Numbered from the stretch's first letter, positions 1-8,122 are shown. The stretch: DNA of 64,000 nt from Pelagibius sp037652055 (GCF_037652055.1 NZ_JBBKAH010000009.1:62001-126000); one strand, 5' to 3'. Notes: a model not told the origin generated them from the letters alone. Numbers and translations: made by a program.

Positions 1-155
1 TCTGAAACGTGCACGCCCGTCGATGACGCAGCGAAGCGGCCCAGTCCGTCGGCCAAAGATCGTTGGTATGTAGGTAGGCGCCGCGGCGGCAAATTGCAAG
101 CTCCCTGTGGCCGGCGCACCGCCGTCAGTGGCGTCACCTTCAATCGGGACGTTCC

Positions 156-461
156 TCAGTCGTCTTCGCGGGTGTCCTGGTCGTCGCGTGCCAGCAGCAT
201 CAGATTGGCGGCCAGCGAGACCGAGCCGAAGGTGATGAAGAGGCCGAAGAACAGCAGGAAGATGACCAGCCAGGGAGAGTCGCTGCCCATCGCCAGACTG
301 CGCAGGCCGGCGAGGTCGGCGGCCAGGATGGCGATGCCGAACAGTGCTCCGGCGCCCAGCCCCATGGCCAGGTGACGCAGGACGAAGCGCAGAGCAGCCT
401 TGTCGTTCGGGCTCAGCAAGCCGTCTTCTCCCTCGATCCCGGCAGTCCCGCCGCTGCCCAT
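156..461 (-). CDS. Small two-helix membrane protein, unknown function
   Basis: This encodes 101 aa. The first 25 residues are polar, followed by two hydrophobic stretches (about residues 32-55 and 63-90) that read as transmembrane helices, and an acidic tail. I do not recognise a named family. It lies downstream of msrQ on the same strand with a gap of about 130 bases, so co-transcription is possible but not shown. The ATG is followed by a normal coding pattern with GC-rich third positions, and the opposite-strand frame reads as low-complexity sequence, which supports this frame. Function is unknown; an inner-membrane location is inferred. Confidence 0.6.
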   Translation of the reverse strand: MGSGGTAGIEGEDGLLSPNDKAALRFVLRHLAMGLGAGALFGIAILAADLAGLRSLAMGSDSPWLVIFLLFFGLFITFGSVSLAANLMLLARDDQDTREDD

Positions 462-589
462 GAATTTTCGCCGCTGCGCTAAAGGCGCCGACAGCAGAGA
501 ATCGGCAGGGCACTCTGCCGCCGCAAGGAGAAACTAGGAGGCGGATTGTCGCATCGCTGCGGCTGCCCGGCGCTGCCGCCGTCCGCGTC

Positions 590-1444
590 TCAGGACGGCA
601 GCCGCAGAGCCTTGCGCAATCCCGCATGACCACGCAGCGGCCGCAGCAGCATCGCCGGCAGCGGCAGCGCGAGGATCGCCATGACCCACCACATCGGCCT
701 GACCTGGTAGCTGAAATCGAGGTTGGCCAGCAGCACGCGCCCGGCAGGAATGCCGCTGGCGGCCGCGTACCAGGCAAATTCCAGCGCCGCTGCCGCGATG
801 CCCGACAGTACCGCCACCGCGAGCATGCCCGCCGGCGTGCGCGGCGTGACTGCCAGGCGGTGCAGCATCAGGCCGACGAAGACGCCGCTCAGCAGCACCG
901 CTTGGGAGACGTCGGACTTCGATTGCATGAAGAAGTGCAGCAGGCCCAGCGCGGTCAGGACGTAGACCGCGCGGTGCAGCCGCTTCCAGTTGCGCCTGAG
1001 GCGTCGCATCGCCGCGTCGAAGGAGGTCGTCGCCAAGACCGCCAGACCGAGCAGGGCGGCAAAGCCGATGGTCAGGTAGATGCGGCTGGCGATCTCGCTG
1101 GCGACCTTCGCGAGGTTCCAGCTCTGGTCGCCGATGTAGAGCGTCAGGTGGCCGGCGATATAGGCGAAGGCGGCGACGCCCAGCATGCGGCGGATGGCAA
1201 CCAGCCGGGACCAGGCGAGCAGGCCCTTCAGCGGCGTCACCGCCAGCGAGGCGAGCAGGAAGTAGAGCGTCCAGGTGCCGGTCAGGTGGGTTGCGGCCTT
1301 CAACGGTTCGGCACCGAGGCCGCCCGTCACGAAGGCGGAGGCGATCCACAGCGCAGGCGCTATGACCGCCGCGAAGGCCGCAGCGTGCAAAAGCGACAAG
1401 CGTCCCGCTCTGTCGGTCCAGGGAACCAGGTCATCGATCCGCAT
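590..1444 (-). CDS. msrQ: MsrQ, heme-binding membrane subunit of the periplasmic methionine sulfoxide reductase system
   Basis: MsrQ (YedZ family) passes electrons from the quinone pool or cytosolic flavins to MsrP, which repairs oxidised methionines in periplasmic proteins. About six hydrophobic helices are visible, with the family features AGHLTLY (heme-ligand histidine region), LRRNWKRLHRAVYVL and a following LLHFF histidine. I start at the ATG at 1442-1444, preceded by an AAGGAAGC ribosome site; an upstream in-frame start would add 25 arginine-rich residues. The molybdopterin partner MsrP normally lies next to msrQ, but no msrP is visible on either side here, so the gene is an orphan at this locus. 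Family assignment is firm; activity depends on an msrP elsewhere. Confidence 0.88.
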   Translation of the reverse strand: MRIDDLVPWTDRAGRLSLLHAAAFAAVIAPALWIASAFVTGGLGAEPLKAATHLTGTWTLYFLLASLAVTPLKGLLAWSRLVAIRRMLGVAAFAYIAGHLTLYIGDQSWNLAKVASEIASRIYLTIGFAALLGLAVLATTSFDAAMRRLRRNWKRLHRAVYVLTALGLLHFFMQSKSDVSQAVLLSGVFVGLMLHRLAVTPRTPAGMLAVAVLSGIAAAALEFAWYAAASGIPAGRVLLANLDFSYQVRPMWWVMAILALPLPAMLLRPLRGHAGLRKALRLPS

Positions 1445-1733
1445 CAGCTTCCTTTCGCTCAAGCGCGGGCGGCACGGCAGATATAGCCATTTCCGGCGGC
1501 GAAGGGGACCACCCCTCACGAAGATGTGGTACGCCCGTGAGGTCGGCGGCGGCTGCGGGCTGCGCGTGGTAAAGCGCCCGGGCGCGCCAGCGGTTAAGGG
1601 CGCAGGGGATGGCGGCGCCGAACCCAGGTTCCGCTTCGGGATTCCGGGTTAACCGGGAACGTCCGATGGTAACCGAACGTTAAAACAAAAGGTGCAGGCT
1701 TGGGGCATGCGAGAGCATGAACGAGGTTGAGCA

Positions 1734-1952
1734 ATGTCTGACCGAAACTTCTTCGATGCAGCGCGTTGGATCTCCGATGCCTTCCGTGCCGGAATCTTCG
1801 CGCGGGTGAACTCCAACGGCGATCTGGCGTTGGACGTGGTCAATGCCTGCCCCAGGGCGACCGAAGAACTGCTCAACCGCCTGAGCGGCAATTCCGAGTC
1901 CGTCATTCTGACGCTGCCGAAGCCGGACAGCGACGTCCTCTACGTCAACTGA
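1734..1952 (+). CDS. Small conserved-looking hypothetical protein
   Basis: This encodes 72 aa with no membrane segment. It starts at an ATG preceded by GAGGTTGAG, a usable ribosome site. The protein opens with an amphipathic helix (FFDAARWISDAFRAG) and ends with a hydrophobic strand-like segment (SVILTLPKP). It is transcribed divergently from msrQ across about 290 bases. I do not recognise the family and assign no function. The alternative frames in the same stretch are arginine- and proline-rich shadows, which makes this frame the best coding candidate. Confidence 0.5.
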   Translation: MSDRNFFDAARWISDAFRAGIFARVNSNGDLALDVVNACPRATEELLNRLSGNSESVILTLPKPDSDVLYVN

Positions 1953-1997
1953 CGCTTTCCGAGACGGCCAGCGGCGCCGTGTGGGCGCCCGCCGGCT

Positions 1998-2444
1998 TCA
2001 GCGCACGCCGGTGATCTGGACGTCGTTGTCGAGGATCAGCTGGCGCAGCACTTCCAGGCCCTTTTCAAGCTCTTCATATTCCTGCCGCGCAAGCGTCAGT
2101 TCCTCGATCGCGGTCTTGCGGCTGCACTGGCTGCGCGGCAGTTCCATCAGTGCGGCCAGATAGCGGCCCTTGGCGTGCGCGGCACGGCGCACGAGGGCGC
2201 GGATCTCGTTCTGCTTCAGGTGCACCAGCACGGACATGATCTCGCGCTTGGACTGCTCCTGGATGGTCTCCTCGATCTGCTCGACGAAGGCGCCGGCGGA
2301 AACCGGTTCGGGCGTGGGCTCGGGCACCGCCAGGGCGTCCTCCAGCATGCGCAGGCGTTCCTTCGGCTTGCCGCTGGAGCGGTGGAACCATTGCAGCGTG
2401 CTGTTGCCGCGGCCGTCGAGTCCGGTCAATTCCGCCAGGGTCAT
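1998..2444 (-). CDS. Cytoplasmic helical protein of unknown function
   Basis: This encodes 148 aa. I chose the ATG at 2442-2444 because a purine-rich GAGGGAGAG ribosome site sits just upstream; the open frame continues to 2936, but that extension is proline/arginine-rich and shadows the neighbouring gene. The protein is charged and mostly helical (residues about 60-140), with heptad-like leucines near the end (ELTLARQEYEELEKGLEVLRQLIL) that suggest a coiled coil. A possible N-terminal recognition segment reads LTGLDGRGNSTLQWFHRSSGKPKERL. No transmembrane segment or known catalytic motif was found. Confidence 0.6.
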   Translation of the reverse strand: MTLAELTGLDGRGNSTLQWFHRSSGKPKERLRMLEDALAVPEPTPEPVSAGAFVEQIEETIQEQSKREIMSVLVHLKQNEIRALVRRAAHAKGRYLAALMELPRSQCSRKTAIEELTLARQEYEELEKGLEVLRQLILDNDVQITGVR

Positions 2445-2635
2445 GGGGCTCTCCCTCTCGCTTCTCAGGCGCCCCCACGAAGATCCGCCGGGGCCTGCAG
2501 GGAGAGTTGCAATTCCCGGGCCACCGCGGACGGCGGCAAAACGGCTGATTTCAGGGGCGTTGTCGGCGGGTGGCGTGCCGGCGGGCAGGATCGGCCCGGC
2601 AGGATCTGCCGCCAGGGAGCCTTGAGACGGAGTGC

Positions 2636-2953
2636 TTAGTCGCCGGCGCCGGCTTGGCGCGCGACGGCCAGGGGCAGATCGTCGTTCGCCGCCTCGGGCA
2701 GCCAGGGCCGGCTGCCGCCCGCCGGTGCGTCGGCCAGCCGCAGCACCCGGCTGCGCACCCGGCGCAGGCCCGCCCGGCTCTGGCGGCGCTGGCGCCAGCG
2801 CCGCAGGACACGCCAGCCGGTGACCGCGGTGATGATGCCAAGCCACATGTAGGGGTACCACCAGGGCATCAGCACGACGAAGTCGTGCAGCAGATGGTAG
2901 TAGGGATCCGAGGCGGCATCGGGGCCGTAGATCCATTGCAAGACTGCCAACAT
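2636..2953 (-). CDS. Small single-span membrane protein
   Basis: About 105 aa, starting at the ATG at 2951-2953 (an in-frame start 24 bases upstream is also possible). One strong hydrophobic segment (residues about 22-45, FVVLMPWWYPYMWLGIITAVTGW) is followed by a very basic stretch (RVLRRWRQRRQSR) that should stay in the cytoplasm, and then a variable tail. I do not recognise the family. A good sigma70-like promoter (TTGAAG-17-ATAATG) in the AT-rich region upstream points at this gene. Confidence 0.5.
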   Translation of the reverse strand: MLAVLQWIYGPDAASDPYYHLLHDFVVLMPWWYPYMWLGIITAVTGWRVLRRWRQRRQSRAGLRRVRSRVLRLADAPAGGSRPWLPEAANDDLPLAVARQAGAGD

Positions 2954-3016
2954 CGCTCCGCGTCCCGTCTCGGGCACCGTTCGGCGGCGCCCAGGTGGTT
3001 AAATATCCGTAAAGAA

Positions 3017-3045
3017 CATTATGAGCGACGTCAGGAAAACTTCAA
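3017..3045 (-). promoter_or_regulatory. Sigma70-like promoter for the 2636-2953 gene
   Basis: On the minus strand, TTGAAG (3040-3045) and ATAATG (3017-3022) are separated by exactly 17 bases inside an unusually AT-rich stretch. Transcription would start near 3010, giving a leader of about 55-60 bases before the ATG at 2953. Confidence 0.45.
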
Positions 3046-3151
3046 GATATTTTTTATATTTTGTTAACCATGTTGTTCAGTATTCGTCTAAATATTAAAA
3101 TAAATCCAAAGTATGTAGATAAAAGCAGACAGCCGGTAGTATTCGGCTCGT

Positions 3152-3649
3152 CTATTCTTCGGGGAAGCCGCAGGCCCAGCGGTTGTAGCGTTCTTTTTCC
3201 GGCACGCCGTCCTTGGCCGGCTCGATGTGGCTGAGGCCGATGACGATGCGATCTTGGGAGCCCGTGATGGCGGCCGTGGTGTCCACGTAGTTCAGCCGGC
3301 CACGGTAGTAGAGGCGGGGGTTCTCCGGTGTGACGGTGAAGGACGGCATCTCGGAGATGAGACCGCTGGCGCGGTCGAGCAGAAACAGCTCGACCGGCCG
3401 GCCTGCTTCCCACAGCGGGCTGCCGATGGTGACGAGCAGCATCTCCTGGCTCTTGTAGCCGCCGGTCGCGCCGTCCAGCAGGTAGCCCCACCCGCGCCAG
3501 CAGGTGGTGCGCGGCGGCTCCTCGACGGGCGCCGTCTCCTGCGCAGGGGCCGGGGCGGCAAGCAGGGCCAGCGACAGCCAGGCTGCGGCCCAGGCGCAGA
3601 GGCGGCGGGTGGCCGGGACGCGGGCGAGTCGGGTGGAACCGCGCATCAT
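3152..3649 (-). CDS. Secreted protein of unknown function
   Basis: About 165 aa from the ATG at 3647-3649; a GTG at 3682 in the same frame would add 11 residues and overlap the DksA-like gene. An N-terminal signal peptide (arginine-rich start, hydrophobic WAAAWLSLALLAAPAPA, Ala-x-Ala cleavage at AQE) sends it to the periplasm or beyond. The mature part has only two cysteines, one early (TTCWRGWGYLL) and one close to the C-terminus (RWACGFPEE), which could form a disulfide. No enzyme motif was recognised. It starts about 20 bases after the stop of the DksA-like gene and could be co-transcribed with it. Confidence 0.55.
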   Translation of the reverse strand: MMRGSTRLARVPATRRLCAWAAAWLSLALLAAPAPAQETAPVEEPPRTTCWRGWGYLLDGATGGYKSQEMLLVTIGSPLWEAGRPVELFLLDRASGLISEMPSFTVTPENPRLYYRGRLNYVDTTAAITGSQDRIVIGLSHIEPAKDGVPEKERYNRWACGFPEE

Positions 3650-3668
3650 CGGAGCGGACAGTGAGGGA

Positions 3669-4028
3669 TCAATCCGCGGCACCGCCGCCAGCGCAGCCGA
3701 TGCAGGTCGGCAAGGTCGGGTCGAGTTCCAGCCGCCGCAGCGGGATCTGCTCGCCGCAGGCCACGCAGTAGCCGTAGTCGCCGGTCTCGAGGCGCTTCAG
3801 GCTGGCCTCGATGCGCAGCAGCTCGCGCTTGCGCCGCCGCTGCGCCTCCAGAGACATCGCTTGGTTCTGCAGGGCATCCATGCGTGAGAGCCTGCCCACT
3901 TTTGTCTGGTCGAGCTCGACGGGTTTGCGGCTGTCGGCGCTGCTCGCTGCCAGATCCAGGAGTTCGCGGCGACGGGCGACCAAGCGGTCACGGAATGCGC
4001 AGAGGTCTAGCTGGACCGTGTTATCCAT
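3669..4028 (-). CDS. DksA/TraR-family C4 zinc-finger protein
   Basis: This 119-aa protein has the TraR/DksA arrangement: a helical coiled-coil region (about residues 10-80) and a C-terminal four-cysteine zinc finger (C88, C91, C109, C112 in CVACGEQIP...TCIGC). Family members bind in the secondary channel of RNA polymerase and modulate promoters, often with ppGpp. It is shorter than housekeeping DksA (about 150 aa) and lacks the acidic DxxDxA coiled-coil tip, so it is more likely a stress- or plasmid-type TraR/YbiI-like protein than DksA itself. The ATG at 4026-4028 fits family length; an upstream extension of 45 residues is proline-rich and unlikely. Confidence 0.75.
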   Translation of the reverse strand: MDNTVQLDLCAFRDRLVARRRELLDLAASSADSRKPVELDQTKVGRLSRMDALQNQAMSLEAQRRRKRELLRIEASLKRLETGDYGYCVACGEQIPLRRLELDPTLPTCIGCAGGGAAD

Positions 4029-4420
4029 GCGGCATGATGACGGCCCCTGTTTCACAGGACAAGGGACTTCACCGGTGCCTTGGGTCGGAGCTTCCGGGGG
4101 ACGTGTCACCGCCGAATCCGCCCCCGAGCTCACCCCGGACTTCCCCGGCTTATCCCTGGCCACGATCGCAGCCGCACCCGCGGCAGGGACGACGGCTCCA
4201 GGTAGTGGGGAGAGGACGGGGAGCTGCAGGAGAACGAGGGCCCCGGCCGTCTTCGGGGGTTGGTAGACATGAAGTCATACAGGGAGGCAGGGTCTCGTTT
4301 CCTGCAGCCTCACCCTGAAATTGAGACTATATTCTGACGTTCCAGGCCGGGGTGACCTTTTTGTGTCAAGGCCGCAAAAACCTCCCCTTAGAGGCTTGGG
4401 AATTAAGCTTTTCGTCGTGT
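4029..4420. other. Intergenic region, no convincing gene
   Basis: This 392-base gap holds no frame with a credible start and family. It should contain the promoter of the DksA-like gene on its left side. Near 4380-4400 the minus strand reads CCTC-loop-GGAGG followed by TTTTT, a weak terminator candidate for the small membrane gene at 4421-4654. Nothing else was seen. Confidence 0.4.
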
Positions 4421-4654
4421 TCAGTGAGGCGGGCCACGGTGGTGCTCATCGTCGTGACCTCGACGATTTGAGTAGAAGACGAGGAACATCAGCCCGCCGC
4501 CCAGCGCCAGGGAAACCAGGCATCCGAGGGTCATGGCGATGAGGCCGTGGATGCTGATGTCGACGTCTCCGAGACTCCACCAAAGGTAGATTCCAGCCAG
4601 CAGGGTGACCACGAGGATGACGGCAAGGAAGGCGATCAGAGCGGCGGTCTTCAT
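4421..4654 (-). CDS. Small two-helix membrane protein
   Basis: This encodes 77 aa starting at the ATG at 4652-4654. Two clear transmembrane segments (about residues 4-27 and 38-62) are joined by a short loop (SLGDVDISIHG), and a histidine-rich tail (GHDDEHHRGPPH) follows. The tail could bind metal, but that is speculation. The longer open frame up to 5065 runs through the tRNA-Leu gene and is rejected. No family was recognised. Confidence 0.55.
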   Translation of the reverse strand: MKTAALIAFLAVILVVTLLAGIYLWWSLGDVDISIHGLIAMTLGCLVSLALGGGLMFLVFYSNRRGHDDEHHRGPPH

Positions 4655-4875
4655 CTCGGGTCTTTCGCGAGGGACATTTCCGGCTTGGCGCCGGCGGCAG
4701 GGTCGCCGAGGCAGGAGCGCCACGCCGGGGCAGCGCAAGGCGGCAGGGCCGGGAGCAAGGGCGGGCCGGCTGCAAGATGGCGTCTCTGCACGATCGCCGT
4801 CCAGTGCTTTTTGCCGTCGCTTGCGCTGCCCTGCGCAGCGGTCGATTTTGAGCCGCTTGGGGACAGAATTTTCCA

Positions 4876-4903
4876 TTGCCCTTTTGGAAGAGGACGCTAT
4901 AAC
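4876..4903 (+). promoter_or_regulatory. Probable promoter of the tRNA-Leu pair
   Basis: TTGCCC (4876-4881) and TATAAC (4898-4903) are 16 bases apart, with a start point expected near 4910, about 30 bases before the first tRNA. The position fits a stable-RNA promoter; the -35 is imperfect. Confidence 0.4.
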
Positions 4904-4941
4904 TCCCGCTCCGAGCCGGTGGCCATGCCAGCGGACAGTCT

Positions 4942-5028
4942 GCGGCTGTGGCGGAATTGGTAGACGCGCAGCGTTGAGGGCGCTGTGGAGGAAACTCCGT
5001 GGAGGTTCAAGTCCTCTCAGCCGCACCA
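4942..5028 (+). tRNA. tRNA-Leu (anticodon GAG)
   Basis: This is an 87-base class II tRNA. The acceptor stem GCGGCTG pairs with CAGCCGC, the D-arm region is GGCGGAATTGGTAGACGC, and the anticodon stem CAGCG/CGCTG encloses the loop TTGAGGG, giving anticodon GAG (codon CUC). A long variable arm (GGAGGAAACTCC) and the T arm GAGGTTCAAGTCCTC follow, and the CCA end is encoded. The long variable arm is diagnostic for Leu/Ser/Tyr, and the anticodon settles leucine. Confidence 0.95.
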
Positions 5029-5084
5029 ATCGTCCGGGCTCGGAATCAGACAGGTGGGTCCTCACCTAACCTGTACACGGCGAT

Positions 5085-5171
5085 GCGGCTGTGGCGGAAT
5101 TGGTAGACGCGCTAGCTTCAGGTGCTAGTTCTCGCAAGGGAGTGGAGGTTCGAGTCCTCTCAGCCGCACCA
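5085..5171 (+). tRNA. tRNA-Leu (anticodon CAG)
   Basis: A second class II tRNA lies 56 bases behind the first, with an identical acceptor stem and D-arm sequence. The anticodon stem CTAGC/GCTAG encloses TTCAGGT, giving anticodon CAG (codon CUG, the main leucine codon in this GC-rich genome). The variable arm differs from the first copy, the T arm is GAGGTTCGAGTCCTC, and CCA is encoded. The two probably share one transcript ending at the terminator just downstream. Confidence 0.95.
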
Positions 5172-5200
5172 ACGCCGGGGAAGCTTTCCCCGGCGTTTTT
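5172..5200 (+). terminator. Rho-independent terminator of the tRNA-Leu transcript
   Basis: A GC-rich hairpin (ACGCCGGGGAA / TTCCCCGGCGT with a minimal loop) is followed by a run of five T, starting directly after the CCA of the second tRNA. Confidence 0.85.
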
Positions 5201-5295
5201 GATTCGGGATTTGCTTCTCCAGCATTGTGCCGGTTCTCCGTGCCCGCGTTGACGCGGCGCGCGCGAGGCGCCAGCCTTGCCGCTGACCCCAGAAG

Positions 5296-6192
5296 ATGAG
5301 CGAGGCCAGGATGTTCGAGGGCTTTGAGCAGCGGCGCGTGGCCGTCAGCGGCACAGAGATCAATCTGCGCCTGGGCGGCAGCGGCCCGGCGCTGCTGCTG
5401 CTGCACGGCTATCCGCAGACTCACGTCATGTGGCACCGGATCGCGCCGCGCCTGGCCGAGCGCTTTACCGTGGTCTGCGCGGACCTGCGCGGCTACGGCG
5501 ACAGCGGCAAGCCCGAGAGCGGCGCGCCGATCGGGGATTCTTCTCACGCCGCCTATTCGAAGCGCGCGATGGCCGCGGACCAGGCCGAGGTCATGACGGC
5601 ACTGGGCTTCGAGCGCTTCTGCGTTGTCGGCCACGACCGCGGCGCGCGGGTCACCCACCGGCTGCTGCTCGATCATGGCGCGCGCGTCGACAAGGCGGCG
5701 GTGCTCGACATCGCGCCGACTCTCGACATGTATGAGGCGACCGACCGCGCCTTCGCCGAGGCCTACTATCACTGGTTCTTCCTGATCCAGCCGTTTGACC
5801 TGCCGGAGCGCATGATCGCTGCCGATCCGGACTACTACTTGGAAAAAAAGATCGGCAAGTGGTCGAAGGTCGGCGGCTGTTTCGGGCCGGAGGCGCTGGC
5901 GGAGTACAAGCGCTGCTTCCGCGACCCGGCGACCATCCACGCGACCTGCGAGGACTACCGGGCGGCGGCGACGATCGACCTGGAGCACGACCGTGCCGAC
6001 CGCGGCCGCAAGCTCGTCCCGCCGCTGCTGGTCCTGTGGGGACAACTCGGCGTCATCGAGCGCTGCTACGACGTGCTGGGGCTCTGGCGGCAGCGGGCCG
6101 AGACGGTCGAAGGCCGGGCCTTGCCCTGCGGCCATTTCCTCGCCGAGGAGGCGCCGGAAGAAACCCTGGCGGCGCTTCTGGCGTTTCTTTAA
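5296..6192 (+). CDS. Haloacetate (fluoroacetate) dehalogenase-type alpha/beta hydrolase
   Basis: This 298-aa cytoplasmic alpha/beta hydrolase carries every functional residue described for fluoroacetate dehalogenase (FAcD/DehH1 family). The nucleophile Asp114 lies in GHDRGAR with Arg115 and Arg118 as carboxylate binders; His159-Trp160 (YYHWFF) and Tyr221 form the halide pocket; Asp138 (LDIAP) and His280 (CGHFLAEE) complete the triad. The HGYPQT oxyanion loop is at 37-42. Spacing matches the family throughout, so defluorination or dechlorination of haloacetates is a reasonable prediction, although many homologues with this signature have untested substrates. It is a single gene after the tRNA terminator. 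Two in-frame ATGs (5296, 5311) are possible starts. Confidence 0.8.
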   Translation: MSEARMFEGFEQRRVAVSGTEINLRLGGSGPALLLLHGYPQTHVMWHRIAPRLAERFTVVCADLRGYGDSGKPESGAPIGDSSHAAYSKRAMAADQAEVMTALGFERFCVVGHDRGARVTHRLLLDHGARVDKAAVLDIAPTLDMYEATDRAFAEAYYHWFFLIQPFDLPERMIAADPDYYLEKKIGKWSKVGGCFGPEALAEYKRCFRDPATIHATCEDYRAAATIDLEHDRADRGRKLVPPLLVLWGQLGVIERCYDVLGLWRQRAETVEGRALPCGHFLAEEAPEETLAALLAFL

Positions 6193-6414
6193 GCCTTTCT
6201 TGGAAGCGCAGATGGGAATGTCTGGCTCTAGCAACCTGCCCGCCGGTTCCCATATCATAGGACGAGCGGGAAGGGTTCAGACAATCGGTTGACGTTCGTT
6301 AGCAAGCCGTTGAATTTCGAGATATCCGCGGCAGCGGAACTGAAGCGCGGCCGGCGGCCCGTCTCCCAAGCCGGGAGATGCCGGCCCTGACCAGCAAGGA
6401 AGGAGCCACGTCGG

Positions 6415-7848
6415 GTGGCCGAGTCTAACAAGAACGGCGCGACCGCGCGGTTGCGAAACTATTTCCTGGCGGGTGTGCTGATCACCGCCCCGATCAGCAT
6501 CACCTTCTGGCTGACCTGGCGCGTCATCACCTTCATCGACGACCGCATCACGCCGATCATTCCGCCGCAGTGGAACCCGGAGAGCTACCTGCCCTTCGGC
6601 GTGCCCGGGCTCGGCCTCATCGTTGCGCTGGTGGCCCTGACCCTGATCGGCTTCCTCGCCGCCGGCTACCTCGGGCGCGTGACCATGCGCATCGGCGAGC
6701 GCATCGTCGCGCGGGTGCCGGTCATACGGTCGGTCTACAGCTGGACCAAGCAGGTCTTCGAGACCGTACTGTCGCAGTCCTCCGCCGCGTTCCGCGAGGT
6801 GGTGCTGATCGAGTACCCGCGGCCCGGCTGCTGGGCCGTCGGCTTCATCACCGGCACGACGGTGGGCGAGGTGCAGCGCCTTACCGCGGCGACGGTCTAT
6901 AACGTCTTCGTGCCGGCGACGCCGAACCCGACCACCGGTTTCCTGCTGTTCGTGCCGAAGGAGGACGTTCACCACCTGGACCTGACGGTGGAGGAGGGCA
7001 TCAAGCTGGTGATCTCCGGCGGCATCGTGGTGCCGGACCAGGCCAACTTCGAAGGTGCCGAGGTGGACGCGGCGGCGAAAGCACAGGTCGCGGCGCAGTC
7101 CGATAGGGCAGAGAACGTCGAAGGCAACGGGCGCAAGCGCCGCCGCCGCAAGCAGACGCAGGAGCCGCGCAGTCCCGGCTTCATCACGCGGCTGCGCAAC
7201 TACTTCTTCGCCGGTATCCTGGTGACCGCGCCGATCGCCATCACCGTCTGGCTGGCGTGGGAGTTCGTCGCCTTCGTCGACGGCACGGTGACGCCCTACA
7301 TCCCCGCGCCGTGGAACCCGGAAACCTACCTGCCGTTCTCGATTCCCGGCCTCGGCGTGGTGATCGTGGTGTTGGGGCTCATCATGATCGGCTTCCTCAC
7401 CGCCGGCTTCGTCGGCCGCAGCCTGGTGTCGGCCAGCGAGCGCCTGCTGGCCCGCATGCCGGTGATCCGCAGCCTCTACAGCGCGGTGAAGCAGATTTTC
7501 GAGACGGTGCTGAAGGAGCAATCGCGCGCCTTCCGCGAGGTCATCCTGTTCGAGTATCCGCGCAAGAACTGCTGGGCGCTGGGCTTCATCACCGGTCCCG
7601 CCGAGGGCGGGATTCAGGAGCTGACGCCGGACGACACGGTGAACGTCTTCCTGCCGACCACCCCGAACCCGACTTCGGGATTCCTGCTGTTCCTGCCGCG
7701 CCGGGAAACCCAGATCCTCAGCATGACGGTGGAAGAGGGCATCAAGATGGTGGTCTCCGGCGGCATCGTCACGCCGCCCGACCGCGAGGTCGGCGACGCA
7801 GCCGAGCCCGAGGAAAGCACGCCGGCGCCACTGGCCAAGAGCGGTTGA
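6415..7848 (+). CDS. Fused tandem DUF502 membrane protein
   Basis: This 477-aa protein is two DUF502 domains in one chain: copy 1 at about residues 12-200 and copy 2 at about 258-450. Both copies share RLRNYF.AG.L.TAPI.IT.WL near the start, then WNPE.YLPF..PGLG, a second hydrophobic span, R.PVIRS.YS..KQ.FETVL, FREV.L.EYPR..CWA.GFITG, and TPNPT.GFLLF.P..E...L..TVEEGIK.V.SGGI. Each copy has two transmembrane helices. The linker (about 205-255) is hydrophilic with a very basic RKRRRRK segment. DUF502 proteins are normally single-domain (about 200-230 aa) membrane proteins of unknown function, often near recG in alphaproteobacteria, as here. It starts at GTG 6415 after AAGGAAGGAG. Fusion is seen directly; function is unknown. 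Confidence 0.9.
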   Translation: MAESNKNGATARLRNYFLAGVLITAPISITFWLTWRVITFIDDRITPIIPPQWNPESYLPFGVPGLGLIVALVALTLIGFLAAGYLGRVTMRIGERIVARVPVIRSVYSWTKQVFETVLSQSSAAFREVVLIEYPRPGCWAVGFITGTTVGEVQRLTAATVYNVFVPATPNPTTGFLLFVPKEDVHHLDLTVEEGIKLVISGGIVVPDQANFEGAEVDAAAKAQVAAQSDRAENVEGNGRKRRRRKQTQEPRSPGFITRLRNYFFAGILVTAPIAITVWLAWEFVAFVDGTVTPYIPAPWNPETYLPFSIPGLGVVIVVLGLIMIGFLTAGFVGRSLVSASERLLARMPVIRSLYSAVKQIFETVLKEQSRAFREVILFEYPRKNCWALGFITGPAEGGIQELTPDDTVNVFLPTTPNPTSGFLLFLPRRETQILSMTVEEGIKMVVSGGIVTPPDREVGDAAEPEESTPAPLAKSG

Positions 7849-7897
7849 GGATTTCCCCCGCCTTTGCGGGCTTCGCTTCTCTCTCGCTCCCTAGGCC

Positions 7898-7944
7898 GTC
7901 ACCCCGGCCAAGCGAGCGTCAGCGAGCGCGAGCCGGGGTCCATG
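7898..7944 (+). repeat. Palindromic intergenic repeat, copy 1
   Basis: The unit has outer arms CACCCCGGC...GCCGGGGTCCATG enclosing a direct repeat AGCGAGCG-tc-AGCGAGCG. It resembles the dispersed REP-like elements found between convergent genes in alphaproteobacteria. The second copy at 8123 is in inverted orientation. Confidence 0.6.
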
Positions 7945-8122
7945 GCGAGAATAGGCTCCGCGCCTCGGCCCGGCTTTCTTTCGCTCCGCATTGCAATCCG
8001 TCATGAGAAGTCGCTGAAGCGGCCGCCGCAGTAGGGCGACCTTTGAAGCGGCCTCAGCCGCTGACTTTCACCACCGCCTGCAATCTAACCTCTCGGACAA
8101 GGCCCGGCGCCCGGCCTCTGCC

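Noticed and set aside
4421..5065. Long version of the small membrane-protein frame
   Set aside because: The extension covers the whole tRNA-Leu(GAG) gene.
4942..5171. tRNA-Leu pair as an integration site of a mobile element
   Set aside because: No integrase, no repeat of the tRNA 3' end nearby beyond the second tRNA itself, and normal gene content follows.
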